Source: Euryodendron excelsum
Taxonomy: Eukaryota > Streptophyta > Magnoliopsida > Ericales > Pentaphylacaceae
Assembly (NCBI GenBank): GCA_033060915.1
Contig: CM065384.1
Coordinates: 15,618,001 to 15,682,000, forward strand
Direction of reading: 5' to 3'
DNA length: 64,000 nt
The notes under the pieces are model-generated. The model did not search any database. It saw only the letters and a program-made list of their open reading frames with translations, and had not been told where the DNA came from. Shown here in pieces: positions 34,636 to 48,138 of the stretch. Within the stretch, counting starts at the first letter, position 1; each line of letters starts with the position of its first letter. A program made the position numbers and the translations under genes.

Positions 34636-36088
34636 TTCCAATTCCTTTTCCAATTCCAATTTGAATCCCTCTCGAGAGAGCTAATTCCTTGAGACAGTAA
34701 GTCTAGCCAATCTGACATGTTTTTCAAAAAAAGTCTCTTCGGAATGGTAAATCCCTTTAAACTTGTCAACCGGGATGAGACCCCAAGTCCCCGAGATGGT
34801 AGAACAGTCCACCTTTCACGCCTGCTAGCCCGCCAATACAGAAATGTCCATTTTGACACGCCTTCCAATAAAGTTGTCTTCTCATACGCTAAGTCCCTTT
34901 AGCAGCTTCCTAAGATCAGGCAATCCTGGGAATGATCACGAACCGTCAAAGTAGTAGAAGTACTCGCAAACATTGCAACCGTCAGAGTAGCAGAAATACT
35001 CGCAAGCAGGTCAATAGAGGGAATGGGCCAACAAAACCCTGTTTGACTGCCGTCAGAGTGGCGAAAACACTCAAAACCCAGGTCAACATCGGTGCTTGCT
35101 AGCCCACTTCGTTGAAAAATCACTAAACTGCCCCTAGGTCCATTTTTCAGCACGTTTCTCAAGAACACACCTAAGTCCTCAGAATGATGAGTCCACTCTT
35201 CCAAGTTTGTCTTAAAAGTAATCCGGCATGATTAGGTGCCTTCTAGTCAGTTTCGGGCCAGTTCTAAGACTTTTTGGTTAAGATGACCATTTTGCCCCTA
35301 GCCATCCAAACGCCTCGAGGACTATGAAATAGGTAACCTCCCAAGAATGCTTTTAATAGTATCCTCGACCTTCCTTTATCTTTCTAGATCATTCCGAGCT
35401 AGTTCCGACAAACCCGGTACAAAATGACCGTTTTGCCCTTGATGGGCCGATCGCCTTTTTTCTGACCATACCGGCTCTGGGTGTCAAACTAGTAATCTCG
35501 TGAGAACGCTTCTTATAGCATTCCCGACCTTCCTTTGATAGCATTCTGAGTCAGTTCCCGTAAACCCGATGCAAAATGACCGTTTTGCCCATGGTGGGTC
35601 GGTCGCCTTTTTCTAGCCACATCAGTAACCTTTGGGAACATTCTAAATAATGTTTCTAAATCTCGAGTCTTCTTCCGGGACATTCTGAGTTTATCCCGGC
35701 AGCTTTTTGATCCAGTTGACCGTTTTGCCCCTAATGGCCCAGTCAACCCTTCCGACAAATCTTGTCATCCTTTTTCAAGTCTAATACCTCCGGGACCCTG
35801 TTCTAAGGGTTCCTGCCCTTTTTTCGGCCTTCCAGGCCATTCTCGATCCCTTAATTGCTTCCCAAATCTTCTGAAGTCACTCCTAGTAAAGCTAGGCTAA
35901 AAATTACATGGTAGTCACTAGTACAAGCTCCCAAATCTCTCAAGATACGTTGCTTGCCGACCTTAAAACTTTCCTAACTGGTTGACTAGTGGCGCCAAGC
36001 CAATATTTCGCCTGCCGCCACTCCTAGTGGCGCTTGAAGCATTTTTGGCCTGGCGCCACTACAACAGGCGCCGGGTCATTCCTTTGTC

Positions 36089-36096
36089 TATAAATA
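36089..36096 (+). promoter_or_regulatory. TATA box of the A 3' LTR
   Basis: TATAAATA after TTTGTC. A 3' LTR promoter would read out into solo LTR F and the outer LTR. Confidence 0.65.
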
Positions 36097-39000
36097 CAGA
36101 TCCTCCTCCAGCGTGAAAGAGGTCCACAAACTCTGTCTAAAAAAATTACTTTTCGATATACAGAGCTCGTAGCCTCTCTAAACCCTGGTCTCCTTAGGTT
36201 TTCCAAACCCTAGCCTCCATACACAAACCCTAGCCTCCTATACACTCACATACACTTCTATACACTCATACACTAGCCTCCTTTGAAGACTTGAAGTGCT
36301 ACAATCTGAAGCTTTGAAGATTGAAGACTGAACTGAAGACCGAAGCAAGACAAGCAAAGCAAAGCGTGCAAAGCAAAGCAAAATAAAGAAGACACAAGAT
36401 AGGCTTCTTATTTACGTTTATGCATCTTCCCCCCTCTATTCTCTCTCCTAACCCACTTGGGTTTTCTTCTATTTTAATCCCTCATCGTCTTACAAGGGAA
36501 TTCCCAGTCCATGTGTAGGATTAGGCTATTGGAGAGTCACCGTGTCGGGGGCTTTCTTTTAGTTTAACCGGAGACCACGTGGGTTCGGCCCCCTTGATTA
36601 TGTGGTGAAGGCTTTAACCTTGTATGTTCACAACCCTCTTTGCATTTTGCATATCATGATCTTGCATTCTTCCAAAATTCGTTTTCAAACTCGTTTTCAA
36701 AACTTGCATTAACATCGTTTTCAAACTTGAATCAAAACCTTCTTTTTCAAAACTTAATTTCAAATTCACAATCCTAAGGTGATTCTAGCCTTTCCATGGT
36801 TAAGGTTGCTTTAGGAAAGTGTTACATTTAAAGTGACCAATATGGTCCATATTTTCAAAACATTGTTATTTTCAAAACCACTATCTTAAAGTGGTTCTAA
36901 CCTTCTTATTGTTAGAATCGTTTTAGGAAAGTGAGATATTGTATATACTTTCTAAAAAATCTCTTCTCAAAAATCTCCTCTTAAAAATCTCTTTTTCAAC
37001 ATGCTTTCTAAAAACTCTCTCCAATCTCCTTTCCAAAGTTGTTTTCAAAAACTCTCTCCAAAAATTGTTTTCAAAAACTCCTTTTCAACTCCTTTCCAAA
37101 ACACTCTCCCCAAAATTCACTTTCTAAAAACATTCCCTATGTTTCCTTCTTAGAAAACTCTCTCCCTAAATCTCTTTCGTAAAAACCCCTAACTAGGATT
37201 TGTTTCCAAAAACTCTTTTCAAATTCACTTTCTAAAAACTCCTCTCTAGGATTTCCTTCCAAAAATCTCCTTTTCTAAAAACTGACTTTTCAAAAATCTT
37301 TTTTCTTAGAGTCCAAGTTAAACCCTATAACCCACAATTAGGAAACCCTAATTTTCCTTCCCAAAAACATGATTTCCAATCCCTTATTTTGGCCTCAAAA
37401 CCTAGGTTTTCAAAATCTCTTGTTTTCTACATCAAAATTATATATATATTTCCAAAACCCCTTTTCTACGTCAAAACTATAGTCTTCCAAATCTAGGGTT
37501 TCTAAAACTTTTCCTTCCAAATCCATGCCAAATTCAATCTCCCCTTTAGAAAATCAAATCTAATCTCCCCATTTAGGAAACTAAATCCTATCCTCCATTT
37601 TTGGAAACAAAATCAAACCCTCTCTTTTAGAAACAAAATCCAATCCTTTGTTTTAGGAAATAGGAATCTCAATCCTTCCAAATCTAAATCTTTCTTAATT
37701 CAAATTCTTCCTTATCTCCTACTTTCATAAACCTAAAGTTTTCTAAACTTAAACTTGTAAATCTTTCCTTAAACATTAAGCTTCTAAATTTTTCCTAATT
37801 CAACCATTTCCTAATTTCATCCCTTTCCAAATCTTAACTTTCCAAATCTAACTTTTCAAATCTTTCTAAACTTCCAAACTTTCTAAATTCCAAACCTTCC
37901 AAAACTTCAAATCTTTCCAAATCTAAAGCTTCCTAAACTCGAAACTTTCTTACTTTCAAAACTTCCCTATTTCAAAACATTACAAATTCAAAACTTTCCA
38001 ATTTCAAAATATTTCCTAAACGGAAACTTTCCTAATTCAAAAGATTTCCTAAATTGAAACTTTCCTAAAATGGAACTTTCCAAAAATAACACTTTCCAAT
38101 TTTGAAACTTTCCTAAATTGGACATTTCCTAATTCGAACCCTTCCTAAATTAAATCTAATCTGTCCTAATCTTCCAAGTCTAACATTCGAGTCCAATCTT
38201 TCTTAATCTCAAGTTCTTTCTAAATCCTCTCTTTCCTAAGTCTAGGTTTCCTAAAACCAATCTTTTCAAATATTTCAATCAAAGTTTAATCCTTCAATTC
38301 CAATTTCCAATCCTCTATTCTAAATTAAAATCAAATCAAAATTCCAATTCAGCTTATTCTTTCATATCAAATATTCTATTTTCTATCAGACTCTTGTCCG
38401 AACTACGACTGACCTGATTCCTCTAAAATGATACGTAGGCAACCCTCATGGGTGCAGTCACAACCTTTTTCAAATCTCAAATTCCACAACATTTTTCAAA
38501 ATTCTATTTCTACAGCTTCTTTCAAATCTCCAATTCTACAATCTTCTTCAAGTTTCTAATTCCATAATTTATTTGCAAGTTTCCAATTCCAAAATCTATT
38601 TCTAAATATCTATTTCCAATTTATAAAACTTTTCAAAATCAAATCTAGCTTTTCAAATTTCTTTTTAAATCAAATCAATTTCTTTCTAAATCTATTTTCC
38701 AACTCTCTTTTCTTGCACTTGCATATTATGCATCATGTCTTCTTAAACATTCTTTTTCTAAAGTGGATACGATTAACATTTGTTAGTTGAAGACTCTCAT
38801 AGGTCAATTTAGGATGAATAGACCTGTAGGTACCGCAAGGGCTGAGTAGGGTGATGGCCTAGTGCGTTTTCCCTATACGTAACCAACCTCTAAACCTAGA
38901 TCACTGATTTCAAAGACCAAAATGAAGTTTATTTTCAAAAATGGCTTAAATGTTTTCTAAAGGTTGCCAAACAACCTGTTTTCTTAAAAACCCTCTCTAG

Positions 39001-39256
39001 ATGTACTATTTTCAAAATCGTTTTCAAAAACCCTAAGTTTAGTCTTCGGATTGTGCTTAGGTTTTTAGGTGACCTAACTCACCTTAATCAAGTTAGGTAG
39101 CGACTCCAAATGTTTTTCAAAAGCCCTTTTTTCAAATCTATTTTTAATTCAAACATAGTCACATTTATTCTCCTAAGAGAGTGAGTTCTAACGAGAGAGT
39201 GCAATGTTTTTCCCGCTTATGTGTATTCCTCGAGCGCGAAAAATTTGGGCGCGAAA

Positions 39257-39261
39257 AAACA
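39257..39261 (+). other. TSD of element A (right copy)
   Basis: AAACA, identical to 7097-7101. Confidence 0.85.
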
Positions 39262-40864
39262 TATGTAAAACATTGTATGATATGGTTTGAACTTAAAACA
39301 GTTCGAAAGTAGTAGAATTTACTCATGGCATATTGTTACTCACTTCTCTCAGATAGAACGGGTGCTAAAGAAGGTGTTCCTACACAAAATGCACATAGAA
39401 GCAAAGAAACATCAATACAAGATTCTAAGGCAAAGCAATAACACATAAGTTGAGACTAAGTACATAAAACCCTCAACCCTAACTCCACAACACCTCATTC
39501 TCACAGTGGGAGAGCGAGGCTAAACTCTAGGTCAAGGCCCCGATGTAAAATAAGAACATGAAGTTAAGGTTTGAACATGAAAGCCAAATTGTTGACTCCT
39601 TCATCGAGTCCCAACCACCTCTCAACGATGTGTTCATAGCCAAGGCAAGTTCCATTTGAAAGTAGGCTTAAAAGCCTTTAATTTGATAGTTCATGGGCCA
39701 AAAACACATTTCGGGTGAAGAAGTTATGCCTCACGGAAGGTGGACTAAAATTTTGAAAAATAATATTGTTGGCATGGATTTTGGGTCAACTTCAAACCCC
39801 CATATCTCTCAATCTATATAGAATTAGAGAACAAACTTTATATGGTTACAAAGGTCTATGAGTCTTGTTTCTAATGCTTTAAATGGTGCATCAATTTGAG
39901 TTTTGTAGAGAAAGTTATGCCTATTTTACCAAACTGTGTCGAAGCTGATAGACCGGTCGAACGCCCAACCGGGGAGTTTGAACGCGCAGGCAAAATGAAC
40001 TGGGAGTTCGAACGCCCAAATGAGAGTTCGAACTCCAAGAAAAAAATTGGAAAAACACTCTTCTTTGACCATTTTAACTCCCCCTGCGGGAGTTCAAATG
40101 CTAAAGCTTATTTTCCACCGTTTGAACTCCACATCGGGAGTTCGAACCGTCAAATCTGGGCAGCACCCAAAGCTCGACCCAAAGCTTCAAAACTCAACAA
40201 AAACTCCTCCAAACACAACTAAACCTTCCCAATGCTATTAGGGCTCAAATATTAGCCCACTATGATGATAATAACTCAAAATGGGGGAGAAAAAACAATC
40301 AAAACAAAGGGATCTAAAGAAGAAATCAAAACCCTAACATTTCACATATTTGGGGGTTTCAACCCCCAACTCTCCAATCCTCCAATATTGAGTTACAAGC
40401 TCTCAAATTCAAAGTAATTGGGACTCAAGGAGTCCCCCAAGACAAACCCAACTCATATATATGCATATATACAATATCCTAACATATTTTCACAAGTATA
40501 CATACAAGGTTTCAGTTCATACCTTTCTCTCTCTAGCTTTCCAACTCCACAATGGGCTTCCAAGCTTGGTTGAGCTCTTTTTGCTTCCTCCTCTTCTTCT
40601 TGATATTCTCCCTTCACTCTCCTTCCTCCATCTCTTCCTCTCTCTCTCTCTCTACAAATGGGTGTGTGTGTGTGTAGTGTATTTATATAGGTATATAAGA
40701 TGATACACATGGGAAATAATCCCATGTGTCTCACCCCAAGAACTTAAGATGCAATTTAACTCCCAATTGGTCACTTTGACCCAAAAGGAAAAACATCTGA
40801 CATTAAACCACACAAGTACCTTAATTTACATAAATAAAGAAAGTTAATGAGTTCAGGTATTTCA
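39262..40864 (+). mobile_element. Solo LTR F, right part
   Basis: Continues F from 7101 and ends TTTCA before the TSD AGAAT. It contains a cluster of GTTCGAAC palindromes (39955-40147), (CT)n at 40638-40653, (GT)n at 40662-40675, and a TATA-like TATTTATATAGGTATATAA at about 40679-40697. A 109-codon open frame across the palindromes (39896-40222) has no recognisable domain and is not called as a gene. Confidence 0.65.
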
Positions 40865-40869
40865 AGAAT
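40865..40869 (+). other. TSD of solo LTR F (right copy)
   Basis: AGAAT, identical to 6100-6104. Confidence 0.8.
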
Positions 40870-43374
40870 TGTTGAAGGTCACTATGTCGGGGGCTTTCTT
40901 CAAATTCGACCCTTGATGGTGTAGGCTTGGCCTCCTTGATTATGTAATGAAACCTAGCCTTGTATATTTACGACCCTTATTGCATTGTGCATCTCATATT
41001 TATGCATCTTTTAAAACTTGCATCAAAGTTATTTTCAAACTTGCATCAAAGTTGTTTTCAAAAATTACATTCAAAACCTTCTTTTTCAAACTTATTTTCA
41101 AAATCACAATCTTAAAGTGATTCTGGTCATTGCATGGTTAAGGTTATTTTAGGAAAGTGTTATATTCATTTTGACTATCAAGACCCATATTTTGGGTGTA
41201 AATCCTAAATTGTTTTTCATAAAAACTACAATCTTAAGATGATTCTAGCCATTCCATGCTTAGGATTGTTTTGGGAAAGTGTGATATTTAGAGTGGTCAT
41301 TATAATCCATATTCTAAATCCATATTGTTTTCAAAATCACATTCCTCAAATGGTTTTCATTTTTTCATGGTTAGAATAGCTTTAGGAAAGTAAGATATTA
41401 AAAATATTTTCAAAAGTCTATACTCAAACCCCCTTTTCTAAATTGCTTTTCAAACTCGTTTCCAAAAACTCTCTTTAAAAGGTCTGCTTTCCAAAATCTC
41501 TTTTTTTTTTTTGGAGTCCAAGTCAAGCTTTAGATTCCATGGTTAGGAAAGCCTAGTTCTCTTTCCTAAAAACATGACTTCTTATTTGTATCAAATTATT
41601 GGTTTCCAAAACTATCTTTTACATCAAATCCTAGGTTTTCAAAACTTCTTTTCTATACCAAATCATAGATTTCCAAAATTCAACATTTTCAATTCCCTGT
41701 CAAATTCAATCCTCCGATTTAGGAAACTAGATCAAATTTTCCTGTTTAAGAAACTAGTTCAAATCTGCCATTTTCAAAAACAAAATCAAATCATTTGTTT
41801 TTTAAAATAAAATCTAATCTTTTACTTTAGGAAATAAGAATCAAATCTTTCTAAACTCAAACTATTCCAAATATCAAATCCTTCATAAATTTAAGCATTC
41901 ATATCTTTTTAAAATCAAAATTTCAAATCTTTTCAAAGTTCAAATATTTCTAAATTCAAAATTTTCCAAATTCAAATCTTTCAAAAATCAAAACTTTCAT
42001 AAATCAAAATTTTTCTAAAATGAAACTTTCTTAATTTGCCACTTTTCTAAAATGGAGCTTTCCTATTTTGAAACTTTCCTAATTCAAAGCTTTCCAAAAT
42101 CCAATATTTTCTAAACCCTAACTTTCTAAATCTTTCAAATCAAATATTTAAGTCAAATCTTTCCAAATCATTTCAAGTCAAGTGTTTCTAAAATCAAATC
42201 AAGTCTTTCCCAATCTATTCTACACCTCATCTTTCCTAATTCTAAGTTTTCTAAAAGAAAAACTTTCTTAAATCAAACTTTCCAAGTCTAGATCAAACCT
42301 TCTTATTTGAAGTCCATGCTCCAACCTTAGGTTATCTAAATCCTAATTTAACCCTAGGCCTAAGTTAGGAGGCTTTAACTCTTTTCTAAAACTCCTTTCT
42401 AAACCAAGATGGTTTCCCAACTTCAATCTAAGTCAAAATGTTTTCAAAACTCAACTCCTTATTTCCAAAATCAAGTCCAAGTTCTCTTTCAAGGTTGAAA
42501 CTATTTTTTAAGTTCAATTCTAAGTCTAAGTTCATCTTCAATTTCAAATCATCTATTCCAAGTTAAAATCAAACCGTTTTTCGAATAAAACATTTTCAAA
42601 CTAAACTTTTCAAAAACCTCAAAATATTTATTTGCAATTGAACTCTTGTTTGAATTGTGACTGACTTGATTCCCAACAAAGGGATACGTAGGCAACTCCC
42701 ATGAGTGCGGTCATAACCTTTTTCTAATTTTCAATTCCACCGTCTATTTCAAATTTCTAATCCCATGATCTCTTTCAAACTTCAAATCCTTTTTCCAAAT
42801 TTATTTTCAAAATCAAATTCTTTTTTTTGCACTTGCATGTCATGCATCATATCAAATTTCTTTCTAAAAAATTCTTTTGAAAGTAGGTATAGCTGGACAA
42901 TGGACAATTGAAAATTCTAAATAAGTGAACCTAGAGAGAATAGACATGTAGGTACTGAAAGGGCAAGGTAAAATGATGGCTTAGTTCGTCTTCCCAACAC
43001 GTAACCAACCCCCGAACCTAGAATTATTGTTTTCAAAGACCACAATGAAGTTATTTTCAAAAAGGGCTTAAAACTTTTCAAAGGTTGCTAAACAACCTAT
43101 TTTCTTAAAAAATCCTCTCTTAAGGAAGTTTTCAAAACCTTTTCAAAAACCCTAAATGTAATCTTCAGATTTTGCTTGGTTTTAGGTAACCTAATTCACT
43201 TTAATTAAGTTAGGTGGCGACTCAAAACTTTTTTAAAATGCCCTTAATCAAATCTATTTTTAATTCAAACACAGTCGCACTTGACCTTCTAGGATGATGA
43301 TTTATAACGAAAGAGTACGGTGTTTTTTCCACTTGTGCATATTTTTCTCGAGTACAAAAAATCGGGGCGCAACA
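40870..43374 (+). mobile_element. Outer-element LTR, second part (U5)
   Basis: Resumes with TGTTGAAGGTCACTATGTCG, the phrase that follows CATGTGTAGGATTAGG in the intact LTRs. It runs through low-complexity U5, the U5 box at 42683-42718 and a degenerate hairpin to end CGGGGCGCAACA, directly before a PBS. Confidence 0.8.
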
Positions 43375-43376
43375 GC

Positions 43377-43395
43377 TGGCGACTCCACTGGGGAT
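43377..43395 (+). other. Primer-binding site of the downstream outer copy
   Basis: TGGCGACTCCACTGGGGAT two bases after the LTR end. It is the PBS closest to consensus together with that of D. Confidence 0.8.
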
Positions 43396-46300
43396 GCTTA
43401 GAAAGTTAGGCCATTATCGTGTCTCTTCACACTCACTCATCTGGAGCCTTTGATTAACTTGTCCAATTCTATCCACTTCAAATTTTCAAACTCAAACTTT
43501 TTAAAGTTGTTTTCAAAAGCATGTCATTGTTTGCATTCAATTCATATTCAATCCTTCAATCTTGCATGAAGTTTGGCATTCAAGTACTGACTTTTTACAT
43601 CTTTATTTTTGTAGGTGGACGTTTGTTCACACTTTTAGTTTATGTCATGTTAACTGCCATGCATGTCATGAATGTATGGAATAGAAAGGACGAATGGGAG
43701 TTGTTGGACCATTTCCTCCACTTTTCAAAATTTCACACACACACACACACAGACACTTCATTATGCACTAGCATTTGCATACTTGCATTCTTTACTTGAA
43801 TATGTCCCCTCTAGTTAGAAGAAAGAACGGTATATTGGTTGTGGGCGAAATGCTGTGTCTGTTTCTTAGCCTACGGCCTCTTGATGGTTCCCCCACTTAG
43901 ATCACCAACCGATAATGGCACCACCTCAGGGAGTGGGCCTAGGTTTGAAGATTGGGGAACCAAGCCTTTTTTAGGAAGTATTAGTAAACTCTCAACCTCA
44001 TGCTCTTATAGAAACCATGCATAGCTGAACCTCTGCTAGATTTAAGACACACACGTTGATTTTAAAATTGTGGAGGTAAGGATGACTACTTTACTTTCCT
44101 GTATTCTTGTATATTCTTCATGTTATAATGCTTATATAATTGCTCATGCATACATGTTTACTTTACAATTGTATTCTCTCTCTCTTTACTCTATGCATAC
44201 ATCTTCATACATTCGATATTCCACGTCATGATAAGGGTTCCAAAGTAACTCAACTCATTGCAATCTCATGCATATGATTAACCCATAGAGAGTGACACCA
44301 AGTTCACTCTCCCTTGTATTAAACTTACCAAAACCCTAAGGGTTCCCACGTAACCCTAAACACTCATGGCATACATTTCAAATCATTCCATAAAGAGGGG
44401 CCCCAATCATTTTAGGCTCATAGAGATAGGGTTGCCAAGAAGACAAGGGGCAATTGAACAACAAGGTGTCTCAACAACCTCCTCAATATCAAACTTAAAG
44501 AAGGTGAATCCAAAGACTCAAGAGTAGTTTAAGATCTCAAATGTAAAAGTAGATAGGTGGAATTCCAAAGGAAAGTGTTCCCCCTCCTCCTATTAAAATG
44601 TACTTCGATCCTCTTATATCTTAAACTCAAACTTCAATGTATCCTTTTACTTCTTGTAAATGAATGTATGAATGAATGTATGTTCCCAACCAACGGTATG
44701 GTATATGCATACAGGGTAAAACCCATATCTCCAACAAGTGAGCCAAATGCATCATGCTTAGTTCTCCTCTCAAAGTAGGGGCACCCCTAGGACATGTATT
44801 GCATAAAAATTTTCAAATCAAGGTATTAACTTATCTTTTGCTTCTTGTCTTCTATCCTTCCCCCCTCATCTACAAGTACCAAGAGAGTCAAAGGCGGAAG
44901 CAAGACAAGAAGGGGGTCTTCTAAACCATTCATTTACTATTATCATGGTGCTCACATATTCATTTTCATTATGATTATATCTATTCCAAGCCAAGTGTTT
45001 CAAGAAACTCAAGTCATTGCATTCTTAAGCATTTAATCAATCGTAGAGAGAAAGAAGCAATCCAATCTCATATAAATGGAACCGACCAAAACTCCTAAGG
45101 GTTCCTCAACCCTAAGGATTCATGGCATGCAAAGAACCATATCTCAAGAGAGGCCCAAATCTCTCTCCGTTTGTGGAGGCGAAATAGCCCAAACAAATAA
45201 ACATCAACTGACCCATGCCAAAGAGGTATTATATTGCATGTAGGGGCAAAACTCAATCTCCAAAATGGACCAAGCATCATTCCTAGATTCCCTCAAAGAA
45301 GGGACCTCCATAGGACATGCATCCATAAAAACTTCCAACTCCATATGCTAATTGTGTTTTGTTTTTCTTTTCATTTTTCAAGTCAAAGAGCATAATGGAA
45401 CTCATGGAACCCCTCTAGTATCCCGCCCAATTCAAACTCATGCAAAGATAAGCCTGGTTATTGGGAAAGGCCGAACCTACATTAAGGAGTAAGAACTAAC
45501 CATTCATTCGCAAGACATTACCTCTAAGTAACTACCTTCGCGCCATGGGATGACAATCACCATCCATGCAGAAGAAGGCTTCACCATTTGCAAAGTCCTG
45601 TCAAATTCGTTTATTGCCACAATAAAATCCTCTAACTTCTAAATGCATGTCAAACGAAGTAAAAGATCTATCAACTCATCCTCCGTTGACACACTTGGCG
45701 AAACGAGTAACAAAGAGGTTAGCATAGTCCCAAAACCCTATTAAGGGTTCTTACCAAAAGACTCACAAGAATAGGGATGTTTTCACAAAATTAATTCATT
45801 TTCTTTATATCTTTTTTTTCTTGCATATCTTATTTAAAGGAACATTGCATGCCATGTAATCATAATGAAAAAGAAGTAGTTTTCAGTTTAACCACTTTGT
45901 CTCATACTCTTGTGGATGATTATTGCTTTTAGGGATTCTTTTCCATTTTGTAATGACTCGACTTGAACGATGGGAAAGCATGGGCAACCAATTCAATGGG
46001 GGTTAAAACTTTTCAGAGAAAAAGAGAGAATGAGAGAGAGGAGGAAGATAGACTCAACAAAGAAGTACTTAGCTTATTGAAGATGCGACACTTGAGTGAT
46101 ATCCTGGCTAAGCAACAGATAGGCAAGTCCTCGAAAGGATGAGGAGCCATTGTTCAATTCATCCAAAAAGAAACAAACACTGCCCTTTGCTTAGCCCACT
46201 AGAGTCGTAACTGATTTCTATTTAAATGTACCCGAACCAAGAACCATCCCCCACATTTGAGTAAGCACAGAGTAGTTGATTTGATAGAATATATAGAGGT

Positions 46301-46483
46301 TTACTAGTAGAAATATACCATCTCTAGGAACATTGTCTAAATTTTGTACAAAGGCTTTGCGGACTAAGTAATTCAATTTGAAATGATGAGAGGCCCTCAA
46401 TTCTGCTACCATACCACAAAAAAAAAAAAAAAAATCCCTTTGCTCAACCCACTAGTGCCTCGTAGAAAATGAAAGTTTCCTTG
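43396..46483 (+). mobile_element. Internal region of the downstream outer copy, first part
   Basis: Leader with an acceptor-like tract ending TTTTTGTAG (AG at 43613-43614), (CA)n at 43737-43752, and long sequence collinear with D's internal region (for example CATGTATTGCATAAAAATTT at 44792; GGACATGCATCCATAAAA at 45314). Element A has gag at this place; here and in D there is none. D interrupts it at 46483. No supported gene. Confidence 0.75.
46479..46483 (+). other. TSD of element D (left copy)
   Basis: CCTTG, repeated at 63234-63238. Confidence 0.85.
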
Positions 46484-48130
46484 TGTAAGCACCCTATTTT
46501 TTACCGCTTGACAGTCTACAGTCCGTCTAGACTTGATTTCAAGTCAATATGGACATATTCTAGAATTTTAGTCCTAATCCCATCTATCCATTGCTTCGCG
46601 GGCCCATCAGGTCCAAATAGAGGCACAATGATCGAAATGCCCTTAGGGGCATTGTTCGGTCCAATTCCAAATCAGGCACGTCTTTCCGAAGATGGTAAGT
46701 CCCTTTTCCAATTCTAAATCAGGCACATCTTTCCAAAGACGGTAAGTCCTCTTTCCAATTCCATTAGGCAGGTCTTTCCGAAGACAGTAAGACCCATTTC
46801 CAATTCCTTTTCCAATTTCAATTCCAATCCCTCTCTCGAGAAAGTTAATTCCTTGAGACAGTAAGTTTATCCTATCCGGCATGTTTTCCAAAGAAAGTTT
46901 CTTCAAAATGGTAAGTCCCTTTAAACCTATCGAATGGGACGAGACCTTAAGTCCCTTAGATGGTAGAACGGTCCACCTTTGGCGCCTGCTAGCCAACCAA
47001 TGCATAAATGTCCGTTTCGGCACGCCTTTCGAGAAAGTTGACTTCTCGGGTGCTAAGTCCTTTTAGCAGCTTCTCGAGATCAGGCAGTCTCGGGAATGAT
47101 CGCGAACCGTCAGAGTAACGGAAGTACTCTTAAACATCACAACCGTCAAAGTAGCGAATATACTCACAAGCAGGTCAATATAGGGAATTGTCAACAAACC
47201 CCTGTATCACGAGACCGCCATCAAAGTGGCAGGAATACTAAACACCCAGGTCCTAGTCCACTTCGGTGAAAAATGACCAAATTGCCTCTAGGGCCATTTT
47301 CTACCACTTTTCTCGAGAACGCACCTAAGTCCTCAGAATGGTAAGTCCACCCTTCCAAGATTGTCTTAAAAGTAATCCGGCATGATTAGGTGCCTTCTAG
47401 TCAGTTTTGGGCCAATTTTGAAACTTTCCGGTCAAGATGACCATTTTGCCCCTAGGCATCTCAACGCCCCAAGGACCACACCGACTCTGGGTATCAAACC
47501 GATAATCTCCCAAGAATGCTTCTTATAGTATTCCCAGCCTTCCTTTATCTTTCCAGATCATTCCGAGTCAGTTTCGGTAAACCTAGTGCAAAATGACCGT
47601 TTTGCCCCTGGTAGGCCGGTCGCCTTTTCTGACCACACTGACTCTGGGTTTCAAGCTGGTAGCCTTTGGGAACATTCTAAATAATTTTTCTAAATCTCAA
47701 GTCTTCTTCCGAGGCATTCTGAGTCCGTCCCGGTAGCTTTCTGGCCTGATTGACCGTTTTGCCCCTAATGGCTCGATCAATCCGTCCGACAAATTTTGTC
47801 ACCCTTTTTCAAGTCTACTACCTTCAGGACATTGTTTTAAGTGTTCCTGTCATTTTCCAACCTTCCAGGCCATTCCCGGTCCTCTAAGCCCTTCCCGGGC
47901 TTCCCAGACTCACTCTTAGTGAAGCTAGGCTTAAATTTCATGGTCATCACTAGTACAAGTGCCCAAATCTTCCAAACATACCTTGCTTGCCGACTTAATG
48001 AACTTTAATAACTGGCTAGAGTCACTAGTAGTGGCACCAAGCCAATATTTAGCCTGGCGCCACTCCTAGTGACACCATAAGCATTTTTGGCCTAGCGCCA
48101 CTGCAATAAGCGCCAGGTCATTCCTTTGTC

Positions 48131-48138
48131 TATAAATA
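48131..48138 (+). promoter_or_regulatory. TATA box of the D 5' LTR
   Basis: TATAAATA after CTTTGTC, the probable promoter for the D genomic transcript. Confidence 0.7.

Larger units (their letters stand above)
7102..39256 (+). mobile_element. Element A: Tat/Ogre-like Ty3/gypsy retrotransposon with nested insertions
   Basis: A 32.2-kb span bounded by a perfect 5-bp TSD (AAACA) and two LTRs in the same orientation. The 5' LTR is 7102-11767 + 16652-17051 (about 5.06 kb) and the 3' LTR is 34224-39256 (5.03 kb). The two share distinctive phrases and the same number of U3 hairpin units. Internal parts in order: PBS, leader, broken gag, an inverted fragment of element C, diverged tandem units, the antisense PMD-like gene, solo LTR J and the PPT. 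Protease, reverse transcriptase, RNase H and integrase are absent, evidently lost between gag and 25054. The first LTR base pair reads TA where TG is expected. Confidence 0.85.
34224..39256 (+). mobile_element. Element A 3' LTR
   Basis: Starts TGTAAGCACCCC after the PPT and ends TTTGGGCGCGAAA (last bases changed from GCGACA), followed by the TSD AAACA. U3 arrays at 34428-34635 and 34938-35072, palindromes at 35988-36072, TATA box at 36089, U5 box at 38430, hairpin at 39072. It is collinear with the 5' LTR once solo LTR B is removed. Confidence 0.85.

Noticed and set aside
39896..40222. 109-codon open frame in solo LTR F
   Set aside because: No domain recognised; it overlaps the GTTCGAAC palindromes of an LTR, and an alternative frame is also open.
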